From positions 8,067,501-8,131,500 of the forward strand of contig CANTUV010000035.1 of assembly GCA_947685225.1 (NCBI GenBank): DNA of 64,000 nt, given 5' to 3'. The translations under genes and the position numbers were made by a program. Position 1 is the first letter of the stretch, and each line of letters opens with the position of its first letter. This document shows, piece by piece, positions 23,039 through 33,876 of this stretch. Under the pieces are notes generated by a model, which searched no databases, had not been told where the DNA came from, and saw only the letters and a program-made list of their open reading frames with translations. The stretch is from Garcia nutans (lineage: Eukaryota > Streptophyta > Magnoliopsida > Malpighiales > Euphorbiaceae).

Positions 23039-24342
23039 CTGTTGTGACTGCAGTCCTGGTGAAGAAGCATAATCTAAGCTACCGGAGAGTCCAAGCTGAT
23101 CCATTCCTCTTGTTAAACTAGTTTCTCGACCAGAATCAAGAGACAGACCTTCTGGTTGTTGCAATCTAGCAGAAGTAATCTCCACTAAACTTCCATTGGG
23201 ACTCCCTGCTTTTACTTCATTAAGCACCTCACTAAGCAAAAGATTATCCCTCAGTTTCCCAGTAATTAGAAGCAGAGCATTCTTGACATTTTCATACTGA
23301 CCATTGATCTGCGAAAAGATCAAAAGATCAAATTGATTGACAATATCCAAATTGACTTTTCTTGCAACATGCAATAGCACCCACGAATTCAAACTAATAT
23401 TGTACAAAGAAAGATGAAATGCATAAGACAGTCATAATTGCACCTCTATTACTACATCATTTTCTGTAGCGCAACCCGAGATCTGTTCCCCTTGTAAGAT
23501 CTGTATATCAGAACCGCTTGCTTCTTTCAATTCTGAATCTATGCCACCATTCCCCTTCAAGCAAGTGACAACATCTGATTCCACTAAGAGTCGTGCAGTT
23601 ACAGTAGTACCCTTAGTCAAGACCGATGAACACCGTTTTTCAATGTCATGCTCAACTGATCTAGCAAAAACAAGAATAGCAGCATTTTGTGCAGGAGAAT
23701 ACCATGATTCAAGGTTCTGCAAAAGATGACAAACAGCCCAGATCAATGGAAAAATAGTATTTATTCACATGATGACTACCCAAATCAATAGAAATGACAG
23801 TGCGCCACCGTCACCATGCTTCTACTCACATTAATGTGTTAGCAGAAGAATAGGTGCTACGAATTCTACAAGCATAAAAGTAGAACTTCCACATTAGTAG
23901 CATGTCTAACCTCCAATGCAGAAATGGTGACTACACGTTCACCATACATATTTGTTGGAGCTGTAAACATGATAGAAGCACCGGTTTCATTCTGTAGAGT
24001 TCTGACAATGGTCCCTTTCCTGCCAATTATGCTCCCAGCGGCACCATTAGAACAAAGCAGCCTGAAAGAAACTTCTTGTTCCGTAGCCTTCCTATCCTGG
24101 TTGGGGTTTTCATCAGCATTTGAGGATGATGACTGGGAATTTGCAGACTTTCCAAACAAAGGTGGTAAAGCCGAACACAGATGCGGGGAGAATCCTTCAT
24201 GACGATCAGAAGAGGCCATACAGGAATGTCTCTCAACAGGTCTTGTAAACAACATTGGGTCTCTGTCATACGGTGGACAATCGTGAAGGCGTTCATTTAG
24301 TGTAACCAGAGCCTTATTTACAGCCAAAATGGCACCTGTAAT
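23039..24342 (-). pseudogene. KH exon array copy C4 (exons 2-4, all open)
   Basis: Exon 2 23911-24342 (432 nt), exon 3 23444-23716 (273 nt; KH4 loop GNGG) and exon 4 23039-23308 (270 nt). The alternative donor at the end of exon 4 is CAG|GTGGGT here, the closest match to a consensus donor in the array. Exon 2 begins AVNKALVTLNERLHDC, slightly diverged from the AVKKALVAVTECLHDC type. No stop codons. This is the most upstream complete unit. Confidence 0.82.
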
Positions 24343-24773
24343 CTGTCATGATATAAAATCCTTTTCACATAGGAAGAAAGAAGGCATTGCTTTTCTTCTA
24401 TTCAAAATGAACACAATGTGGATATTTGTCTCAAATTCAGCTCCACAATATTAACTATTTCCTTTCAAATTAAGCCCACCTTTTAATCCTCAACACAAGA
24501 AAAATGAAGGCATTGCTGACATCATCAACATACTAGCTAATTTTTACAGCATTGGCTCAATTTTTTACCAAATTAATGTAACTTCAAGTCTTCAAGATGA
24601 CAATTTTTTAGGATTTTATTTAAAAATTTTATGAAGAGAAACATCAATAGATCTCCAATTTATCTATGTTTATTAGCATAAGGAACACTCCACAAGCATA
24701 TTAACACTGACATCTTCTAAGCTACTGGAGTAAATATAAAAACTGCAAAACATGCAGAAAGAAAACCTCCCAC

Positions 24774-25343
24774 CTGTTGTGACTGCAGTCCTGGTGAAGA
24801 AGCATCATTAGAGCTACTGGAGAGTCCAAGCTGATCCATTCCTCTGGTTAAACTAGTTTACCGACCAGAATCAAGAGATAGACCTTCTGGTTGTTGCAAT
24901 CTAGCAGAAGCAATCTCCACTAATCTTCCATTGGGGCTCCCTGCTTTTACTTCATTGAGCACCTCACTAGGCAAAAGATTATCCCTCAGTTTCCCAGTAA
25001 TTAGAAGCAGAGCATTATTGACATTTTTATACTCACCATTGATCTGCAAAAAGATCAAAATATCAAATTGAGTGGCAATATCCAAATTGGCTTTTATTAC
25101 AACATGCAATAGCACTCACAAATTCAAACTAATATTGAACAGAGAAAGATGAAATACATAAGGCAGTCATAATTGCACCTCTATTACTACATTTTCTGAA
25201 GCGCAACCCGGGATCTGCTCCCCTTGTAAGATCTGTATATCAGCATCGTTTGCTTCTGTCATTTCTGAATCTATGCCACCACTCCCCTTCAAGCAAGTGA
25301 CAACATCTGATTCCACTAAGAGTCGTGCAGTTACAGGAGTACC
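24774..25343 (-). pseudogene. KH exon array copy C5 (truncated, nonsense codon)
   Basis: Exon 4 (24774-25043) has an in-frame TAA at 24858-24860, where the other copies read a glutamate codon in GRETSL. Exon 3 (25179 to 25343) is only the 3' part; a 3-base deletion removes one residue from the NDVVIE region and the KH4 loop is GSGG. Homology ends at 25343 inside exon 3 and unrelated AT-rich DNA follows, so exon 2, exon 1 and any native promoter are missing. This is the 5' limit of the array. Confidence 0.85.
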
Positions 25344-25970
25344 TTATTCGAGAATAAACAAGCGACAAACGACCAATAAGCCTGAATTTTATATAAAAAG
25401 ACAAACTTTATAAAAGTGAAAGGAGAGGAGAAAAAGAAAATCGGAATTTCTTGAATCCTTAATTCTGAAGGATAGGTCTATTGGAGCTGTCAAACACATA
25501 TATCAAATCAGAAAATATTTTTTTGTGGACTGTGATAACGACAATACTTATAAACATTATTTTGGCCAGTAATTCAACAAAAAAAAATTTATCATCAGCA
25601 ATAAAAATCATACAATATATGTATATATATATATTCATTCTTTTAAAATCGAACAGAATATGATGACAAAAATAATAAAAAAATTTCTATTAAATTTTAA
25701 TAATTCTATTTTATATACGTATAAAACACCTCTACCAAAACATTTTAAAGTAGGTCAATAGAATCGAAACTCACATAATTATACTACTTTAAATTTCTAA
25801 TTTTAAAAAAAAACTGTGAAATAAAATGAATTTTATAATTTATCTTAATTAGTTAGATACTCACTAACATCACTATTAATAATTAATAATAAATATATTT
25901 AATTATATTATTTTATATTTCATTTGTGTTGTGAAATATATCCTAAGAATTTTATTTTTACAGGGTTCCT

Positions 25971-26015
25971 AATTTTATAATATGATACATTTAAATATAT
26001 CATATTATAAAAATT
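25971..26015. repeat. AT-rich inverted repeat (hairpin)
   Basis: Two arms of about 19 bases (left AATTTTATAATATGATA, right its near-perfect reverse complement ending ATAAAAATT) flank a short AT loop. It could be a minimal MITE-like remnant or a chance palindrome in AT-rich DNA; no target-site duplication was seen. Confidence 0.6.
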
Positions 26016-26899
26016 AGTTTTTATTGCACAGGTGAGATCAAAACAGCACTTTCTCCTTGCCTTTGTGCCTTCTTAGTTCTTAGAAGTAATACAAAGCTTT
26101 GTATTTATGCAAGGTATCGTTTAAAAAAATTTTATGGCAGAATTTAATTTAATTAAAAATAAATTTTATATATTTTAAATAAATTTTGAAATGATTGAAC
26201 TAATTTAAATTTTATTATTCAATATAATTAAAAATAAAAAAAAGTAATTATTTTTTTATTTTATTTTTTCTAGAAAAAATATTTTTAATTTTTTTGAAAG
26301 AAATAATTTTATTTATTCAAATCAAACTGTAGAGCATCAAGGATGAGGAAGATCCACTTCTAGCTCCTTGGGATCAGTTAAAAAATAAATCATCCTTGAA
26401 ATGCACATATTGATTTTCTTGTTTTCTTACATTAAATTATAATTTGATTATTTTTATTTTTTAATATTTTTAAAATTACATGTAAAACGTTTATAATTCA
26501 AAATAGTTTTTTTTTTAAAAAAAATTAAATTATTTAACTTGATTAGACTTAAAAGCCCTCGAAAATATTTCTTTTGGATCAACTCTACACGTATCTTCGC
26601 CTGAAAATAGTTGAAGATTACTCATTTGCATCTCACCTAAGAAAAGACAATATCCGTAAAAGAAATTTACACTATCTATCCCCTTTTATTTTTCTTTTTA
26701 AATATATCTACTTTTCTTTTTATTTTCAAATATAATTTTTTTTTACTTTTAATTTTGCTATGCCTTTTTCTTTTCCATTTTTATGGAATAGTTAACAGAT
26801 GTTAACATTCTTCACTTCCATTTTTTATATTGATTTTTATTTTTTCTATTTAATTTTTTTCATTTATATTCTTTTATTCAAAAATAATTTTATCATATT

Positions 26900-27330
26900 C
26901 TCATAAATATATATATATACATAATATTTATTAAATATCTGTAATATTTACTAAATATATAAAAAATATTTATCAAACATTTACAAAATTTATTAGATTT
27001 TTTAACTTTATTTATTTTAATTTTATATTCACATAATATTCAAACTTCTATATAATATACACATAATATTATATCTATTAAATATCTACATAACAAAATT
27101 AATATTTTTTTTAACTTTTATTTTATATTCTTCTAATATACAAACAACATCTACTCAACATATCATAACATACACAATAAAAACTTAACATACACACAAT
27201 ATCTATCAAACATCTACAACATCTACTAAATATATATAAAATATCTACCAAAAATCTACATAACGAAATTAATATTTTTTTAACTTTTTTTTCTTTATTA
27301 TTCTAACATACACGAAATATATTAAATATA
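26900..27330. repeat. Degenerate AT-rich tandem repeat
   Basis: The phrase ATCTACATAAC(A/G)AAATTAAT, followed by a T run and AACTTTT, occurs near 27086 and again near 27249, about 162 bp apart, with a weaker relative near 26985. Between them, phrases like CTACTAAATATATA and ATCTATCAAACATCTAC recur. Two to three diverged units. Confidence 0.55.
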
Positions 27331-28448
27331 TCAAAGCATTTTTATTCTTTATTTTTGACATTTTTGTTTTTTTTGTATTTTTTGTATTATTGATTTATTT
27401 TCTAAGCAAAGTTAGGATTTAGTTGCATGCATTTTTTTTCCGAATTACTTCTAATTTGATACAATCTGATTTTATTTTATTTTTGTATTTAAAATAAAGT
27501 TTTTAGATTTGATTGCATACAAAATTTTTGAGTTTCATTTGATAATTCATATCTGATTTTTTTGTTGATGAATCTTCTATTTTATATTGATGTGATGAAG
27601 AAGATGGTGAAAATTTATTTTTGACTTCCTTTTTTTTTTGAGTTTTTTTTCTTGATTTTTTAAAATGCTTTTTTGAGTTTCAATTTTTTACTATTGATTG
27701 TCGATTGAAGAAGAAGAAAAAAAGAAGAAGAAGATAACCACGTTGTCATTATTTGCAGTAATTTTATTGTTTTAGAAGCGTATTTTTCAGATTTGTAATA
27801 TTTTTTTCTTCTTGCTATATTTGGGTAAATAAAATGGTTTTTTTTGTTAGTTTTGTAGAAAACCCTATCTGAAATAACTCAAACATAAGTCATAAGTGAG
27901 GCAATCCGAACTTGTTGGATTCGTTTCCCACCTCAATTTTTATGTATTGCATTTTATTAGTTAATAGTTTATTTTTTTTAAAATATGAAAATTCACAAAA
28001 TAATGTACCTAGTGTGAAATGTTTAATGCATATTCTCCATCAACCATTATAGTGCAAATCTTCATTAATTTGGTATAAAGTATTAAAAGAGTGTTTACCC
28101 CTTATAATATAACTCGAATTGCTTTAACCCATTTAAATCCCATAAACTTTAAAAAAATCCTTAATTAATAAAACTCTTAGGTATTTTTAGTTATTCACTG
28201 TCATGCAAGGCTCAACAGCTGCTAGGCTACTCCTATTATTTTATTGTTTAATTATATATTTTGAACAATAACATATTTTAAACAATAATATATGTTTGCA
28301 CTAATGGAAATAAAAGAATAATTTCTATTTGTATAATTTTAATCTATCTATATTTGGAAAATATAAATTATTTTGTTTAGCATTTCAGAATATAAATGAA
28401 AGATTATAAACAATATAAACTAGCCTTAATTGATAATTTACAATTTAA

Positions 28449-29087
28449 TCAAGTTTCACTTGGCCCTTCTAAACGAATATAATCATACATGACACCATTG
28501 AAGGGGCCATCATTTCTTGATTGAGTTAGATAAATTGTGTTATTTCCACTGACGAGTTGATTGCTAGGAACATCAATGCTAAATAACCAATAAAGTCCAT
28601 GAATTACATGTCTTGCAATTGCAATATCTTTGCCTATTAGCCCTGTTGTAAATAGAGGTCGACCCATACTAGCATCATTCAGTCGCACCTATATTGAACA
28701 TATTGTTTGTCAATGGAAATTAGCAAGGAAAATAATTAATTATAGCTAATTATTGATCATTTATTAAAAAAATAGCAATGGATGAGAAAATTTAAATATT
28801 TTATAATTTTACTGGAAATATTATAACGAAATCATAACAAAAATTTAATGATGTAAATTTCTTCAGTAAATATGATATGAAAAATTGGTACCTATATTAG
28901 CGATAAATTATCGAGGAATTTATCTTTAATTTAATTATTTATTTTAACTTAATTATGTACCTGGAGTTCAGAGGATGTAGCTGATGCCAAGGCTAATTGA
29001 AAAGTGTAATTCATATTTTGACTTTTACTTTCGAGTTCAAAAATAATCTGCCATGTGGTGGCCTTATATATCTCATTACCTTCATCC
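28449..29087 (-). pseudogene. Rhamnogalacturonan lyase (PL4), last two exons only
   Basis: Rhamnogalacturonan endolyases of family PL4 cleave the rhamnogalacturonan-I backbone of pectin in the cell wall. Two exons of the C-terminal beta-sandwich domain are visible: 28961-29087 (YKATTWQIIFELES ... LALASATSSELQ) and 28449-28688 (VRLNDASMGRPLFTTGLIGKD ... GIYW-type HGLYWLF, MYDYIRLEGP), ending in TGA at 28449-28451. The junction LQ|VRLND joins in frame across a GT-AG intron. The catalytic N-terminal region and the fn3-like middle domain are not found; a copia element begins at 29161, 73 bp upstream of the exon, and the DNA beyond the transposons (36061-37159) shows no further lyase exon. Either the insertion and a later deletion removed the rest, or it lies outside the window. 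Confidence 0.85.
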
Positions 29088-29160
29088 CTGCATTGTAAAT
29101 ATTAGAACCAGAAGTAAGGAAATTCAAGAAAAGAATTGACATATAAAGGTATAAGAGTGA

Positions 29161-29648
29161 TGGCCCCGAAATTAAAATTACGAGAATAATAAAAATAGCG
29201 AAATAATAAAATACGACACATAAGAATTTACGTGGTTCACCCTTAACTTTTTAGAGTTACGTCCACGAGACAAAATCCGAATAATTCTTCCACTATTAAA
29301 AATAGTAGACTTACAAAGAGATTAATACAAAAATAGTGGCACTCACAAAAGTATTTCTCAAACCTCACTATTTTTCTCGATCCTAGTCTTAAGACCCTTC
29401 CTAAGACTGAACTCTCACAAACCTCTCAATTCTTCACAGACTTTAATGTCCTGTGGCTTGGTATTACAAACTCTTGGCAATCTCTATTTATAGAGAAAGA
29501 GATGCCGAAATTGTTGTGTAAATTGCCTAAAATTAGGCAAGAGGTTTGGCTAAACTAAAGTTGGCTTTTGCCAAACTTTGACCAATTTTTCCCCTTTTTT
29601 TTTTAATTAATATGGTGGTGGGTCCCATTTAATGGACACCAACCAACA
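29161..29648 (-). repeat. copia-1 3' LTR
   Basis: 488 bp; on the element strand it starts TGTTGGTTGGTG and ends TTTCGGGGCCA. It contains TATTTATAGAG-type sequence (about 29485-29500), a plausible TATA region. Confidence 0.88.
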
Positions 29649-29717
29649 AATCTCCCCCTTGTTCATTTAAGTAAGGACGTTAGCCATACCGGCTATCCTT
29701 CTGCAAGCAACAAGCTT

Positions 29718-32615
29718 CTATGTGGGTAAAGCCTTTGTCATCATATCCGCGCCATTGTCATCAGTATGAACTTTCTCTATCTGAAATGACTTCATCTCCA
29801 GCGCATCACGTATCCAATGATACCTCACATCTATGTGCTTTGGCCTTGAATGAAATGTCGAATTCTTACTGAGATGTATAGCGCTCTGACTGTCGCATAG
29901 CAGGACATACTTCTCTTGTTCTATACTCAATTATTGTAGGAACTTTTTCATCCACAAGAGTTCTTTGGTAGCTTCTGTGATAGCTATATATTCCACCTCC
30001 GTCAATGAAAGCGCAACGCATTTCTGCAATTTCGATTGCCAAGAAACTGCTGCTCCTGCAAAGGTCATCAGATATCCAGAAGTTGATTCTCCGCCCATAT
30101 CTGCATTTGTGTAACTGTCTAACACAGGTCTGTTATCACCAAAATATAAACAAGTTTTGGAAGTGCCTTTAAGGTACCTGAGAATCCACTTCACTGCATT
30201 CCAGTGTTCTTTGCCCGGATTTGAAAGAAATCGGCTAACAACACCAACAGCATGAGCAATATCAGGTCTTGTGCATACCATGGCGTACATTAAACTGCCA
30301 ACGGCAAATGCATAAGGAATTTTCTTCAGTTCTTCTTTTTCTTCCTCATTTGAAGGACATTGTCTGAAACTTAATTTGAAATGACCTGCAAGTGGAGTAA
30401 AAACTGACTTTGCATTACTCATGTTGAATCTGCTAAGAACTTTCTCAATGTACTTCTCTTGAGACAACCACATCTTTCTTTTTGTCGTGTCTCTAGAGAT
30501 CTTCATTCCGAGAATCTGTTTTGCTGATCCCAAATCCTTCATGGCAAAGGATTTCGCAAGCTCATTTTTCAAGCTTTCAATTTTCTCAGTATTATGACCC
30601 ACAATCAGCATATCATCAACATATAACAATAGAATAATAAAGTCACCATCTGTGAACTTTTTCACAAACACACAATGATCAGAAGTAGTTTTCTCATACC
30701 CGTGATTCACCATGAAAGAGTCAAACTTCCTATACCACTGTCTGGGAGCTTGTTTGAGGTCGTACAAGCTCTTCTGCAATCTACACACCAAGTGTTCTTT
30801 GCCTTTGACTCTAAAACCTTCAGGTTGCTCCATATAAATTTCCTCCTCTAAGTCACCATGGAGGAAAGCGGTCTTTTCATCAAGTTGCTCGATCTCCAAA
30901 TTCAAACTAGCTGTTAAACCGAGCACAACTCTGATAGAAGACATCTTAACTACGGGTGAGAAAATCTCTTCAAAGTCAACTCCTTTCTTCTGATCGAATC
31001 CCTTTACAACCAGTCTCACCTTGTACCTTGGCTGTGAGCTGTTATGTTCAGTCTTCAACCTAAACACCCATTTGTTCTTCAGTGCTTTCTTACCTTGAGG
31101 CAGTTTCACCAACTCATAAGTGTGGTTCTCATGCAAGGACTTCATCTCATCTTGCATGGCTTTCAACCATTCATTCTTCTTAGAATCTTCCATTACCTCC
31201 TGGTAGTCCTCTGGTTCTCCCCCTTGAGTCAGCAAGTCATACTCATTAGGAGAATATCTCTGGGAAGGTATTCTACCTCTTGCAGATCTTCTCAATTGAG
31301 GAGGTTCTTCTATAGGAGCTGGTTCAGCATCATTCTGAACTAGTTCATCATCAGCTTCTGGCTCATTTTCTCCATCACCTTGTGGTACTACACGAGGTTC
31401 TACATCAAGATCAACAGGAATCCCATTGACAGATTTTGACTTTTCATTTTTCTTAGAATCTTCAATGGTTTGGTCCTCCAGGAATACTACATTTCTGCTT
31501 CTGATGAGCTTCTTTTCAACTGGATCCCATAATCTGTACCCAAAATCATCATTTCCATAACCCAAGAAGATACACTGCTTTGACTTCGAATCTAACTTGG
31601 ATCTTTCATCTTTTGGAATATGAACAAAAGCCCTGCAACCAAATACTTTAAGATGATCGTAAAAAACATCTTTTTCTGACCACACCTTTTCTGAAACATC
31701 TCCATTGAGGAAGGTTGAAGGTGAAAGGTTAATCAGGTATACTGCAGTTGTCATTGCTTCAGCCCAAAAGGTCTTTGGAAGTTTGGCATGAGAGAGCATA
31801 CATCTAACTCTTTCTATAATGGTTCTATTCATTCTCTCTGCAACTCCATTCTGTTGTGGAGTTTTGAGAACTGTCTTCTGAAGTCTGATGCTGTGTTCTG
31901 AGCAATACTTCTCAAATGGTCCTCTGTACTCACCACCATTATCAGCTCTAACACATTTCAACTTTCTTCTTGTTTGTCTTTCAACACTGGCATGAAAGAC
32001 CTTAGACATCTCTAATACCTGGTCTTTTGACTTTATCGGTAAAGTCCACACCTTTCTAGAAGAGTCATCAATAAAGCTGACATAATACGAACATCCACGT
32101 AAAGATTTGTCAATCATTGAGCAAATATCAATGTGCACCAATTCTAGAATACCAGGCTTTCTAGATGGAGAAGGAGATCTTTGAAAGGAAACTCTATATT
32201 GTTTACCAGACAAACAATCAGTGCATGTTTTCAGAAATAAATCTTTCAAAGATAGCATTTTCTTTTTGGTGAGAGTCTCCATTCCTTTCTCACTCAAATG
32301 ACCAAGTCGTTTGTGCCACAATTCAGCAGATGAATCTTCAGCTGTATTCACCACTCCTGTGCAAACTTTGGCTGGGGTGTAGTAGAGGGTGTTGAACTTT
32401 TTTCCTCTACCAAACACCAGGTTTCCTTTGGAAAGCTTCCACATGCTGTTGACAAATAGATTTGCATACCCCAATTCATCAAGACGATGAACTGAGATCA
32501 AATTGAAATTTGCCTTAGGAGTGTATCTCACATCTTCCAACCAGAGATCAGAACCAGCATTGGTTTTGATGCATACTGTTCCAATGCCGCAATTTTTCAC
32601 ATAAGTGCCATTCAA
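29718..32615 (-). pseudogene. copia-1 pol (integrase, reverse transcriptase, RNase H)
   Basis: About 965 codons in one frame, broken only by a TAA at 29931-29933 where the family has a glutamate codon. In order on the minus strand: GAG-pre-integrase region (ELWHKRLGHLSEKGM), integrase core (LVHIDICSM, FIDDSSRKVW, RADNGGEY, TPQQNGVAERMNRT), reverse transcriptase (NKWVFRLKTE, LLLYVDDMLIVG) and RNase H (LCDSQSAIHLSKN). The long intact stretch with active-site residues suggests a young insertion with few lesions. It is in the same frame as the gag/protease ORF upstream, as expected for a single copia polyprotein. Confidence 0.9.
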
Positions 32616-32636
32616 TGTCTTGACATGGCCGTAATC

Positions 32637-33475
32637 TCAGAGGATAAGTGATGAAAAATATTTCTTCTTAGAAGAAATATGATATGAATATGCAAAGTCA
32701 ATGATCCATAGAGAATCTTGACTAGTGGAACACTCACTGAAACCAGCAAGAGGGATCAGTGCACTTCCATCACCAAATGCATCAACATCAATAGCTACTG
32801 AGGCTACCTCCGTATCATCTTTCTTCTCCTCATCATTTTTCTTGGCTCGTTCCTTCTTCCACTTTCTACAATGCTTCTGGATGTGACCAGGCTTGCTACA
32901 ATGATAGCAAGTGACACATTTTCTTGACTTGGATCTCTTCCGTGAACTATTACGTTTGTCTGGATTTTGGGGATTTCTGGTTTTGCTTCTCCCCTTTCTT
33001 TCTGTAACAGAAACGAGTGCATCTGAGTTGCTACACGTACCATTCTCCATACGTCTGGTTTCTTCATTCAGAATACTTTCCTTAACTGTTGTTAAGGTTA
33101 GATTTCCTTCTGGCATATTACTGAGCGTGACAACCAGCGTCTCCCAACTGTCTGGCAATAAACTAAATAAGAATAGTGCCTGCACCTCATCTTCTAGCAC
33201 TATTTTTGACATCGTCAATTGATTCAAAATTTCTTGAAATTTGCCCAAGTGATCTGAAGCGCTTTCACCATCTCTGTACTTCAGATTTACAAGCTTTCTG
33301 ATTAAAAAAACTTTGTTTTGAGCATTCTTGCCTTCGTACATATCCTCCAGCTTCTTCCAGATTAAATAGGCATCTTTCTCATGAGCGATATAGTTGATGA
33401 CGCTCAATCGTATCAAAGATATCTTTGCAACATAAAAGATCTTCCATTAATATCTTCCATACTACATAGTTCGAT
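32637..33475 (-). pseudogene. copia-1 gag and start of protease
   Basis: Gag-like protein of the copia UBN2 type: AYLIWKKLEDMYEG, KVFLIRKLVNLKY, then a CCHC zinc knuckle (CYHCSKPGHIQKHC) that packages RNA, followed by the protease region. The N-terminal gag segment (ATG about 33470, VKLNSSNYVVWK) is in a different frame, with about 30 residues apparently deleted near 33410. The protease active-site motif, normally D-S-G or D-S-A, reads DFA here (IIDFAYSYH). An in-frame TGA at 32637-32639 separates this from the pol frame. The protein cannot be complete. Confidence 0.82.
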
Positions 33476-33544
33476 GAGTTGAGTTTCACCATCGTACTTG
33501 TCGTTTTATCGTCTATTTCGATTTGTGCATAATACTACCACCAA

Positions 33545-33721
33545 CAAAAAAATTCATATATGTGAATAGTGTCGCATACGTGAATAGTAGTATACGTAAA
33601 AAAGTAATAGTATACGTGAACAGTAACTGTATTCATGAATAGTAACCATACACTTGAATACGTATGAATAGTACTATATGTGAATAGTAAGCCACCTTTG
33701 GGTTACTATTTTACTATTCAC
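33545..33721 (-). repeat. copia-1 leader: repeated GTGAATAGTA motif
   Basis: Between the primer-binding site and gag, variants of (T/C)(A/G)TGAATAGTA occur about six times in direct orientation (near 33556, 33572, 33610, 33634, 33665 and 33680), and an inverted TACTATTCAC ends the series at about 33712-33721. The inverted copy could fold back on the direct ones in the genomic RNA. Confidence 0.6.
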
Positions 33722-33876
33722 TTAAAAATAATTCTGCAACGTCTTTTCGAATGGACTACACCGATGGACTCGTCATAATTTTTTCGTCTTCGTGATATAT
33801 TTATTTTTAAAATATATTCACGGATCCGATACCGCTATTTGGACCTGCCGAAACCTTCAGCTCTAATACCACTTGA

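Larger units (their letters stand above)
17541..25343 (-). repeat. Tandem array of a ~1.73-kb unit carrying KH exons 2-3-4
   Basis: Head-to-tail copies of one unit: exon 2 (KH3), exon 3 (KH4), exon 4 and the introns between. Exon-2 5' ends lie at 19169, 20902, 22607 and 24342, giving steps of 1733, 1705 and 1735 bp; the short step is explained by a 30-bp deletion. Reading in the transcription direction (right to left) the order is C5 (truncated), C4, C3, C2, C1 and a remnant, C0. Each unit joins intron-1 sequence (ending ACTGACATCTTC) to intron-4 sequence (AGTAAATATAAAAACTG) through TCTAAGCTACTGGAG, a 15-base string also present inside exon 4. Copy A at 1-4367 has the ordinary single arrangement. 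Homology ends abruptly at 25343 inside exon 3 of C5, and no exon 1 follows. Confidence 0.95.
25344..28440. other. AT-rich spacer between the KH array and the lyase remnant
   Basis: No coding region recognised. Contents seen: a strong hairpin at 25971-26015, degenerate tandem repeats at about 26900-27330, and a purine-rich GAA stretch at about 27705-27737. A short TA run occurs near 25618-25632. Confidence 0.5.

Noticed and set aside
17541..25343. CRISPR-like or ordinary satellite interpretation of the 1.73-kb repeats
   Set aside because: The units are exon-bearing gene segments of a eukaryote with splice sites, not short direct repeats with spacers or non-coding satellite.
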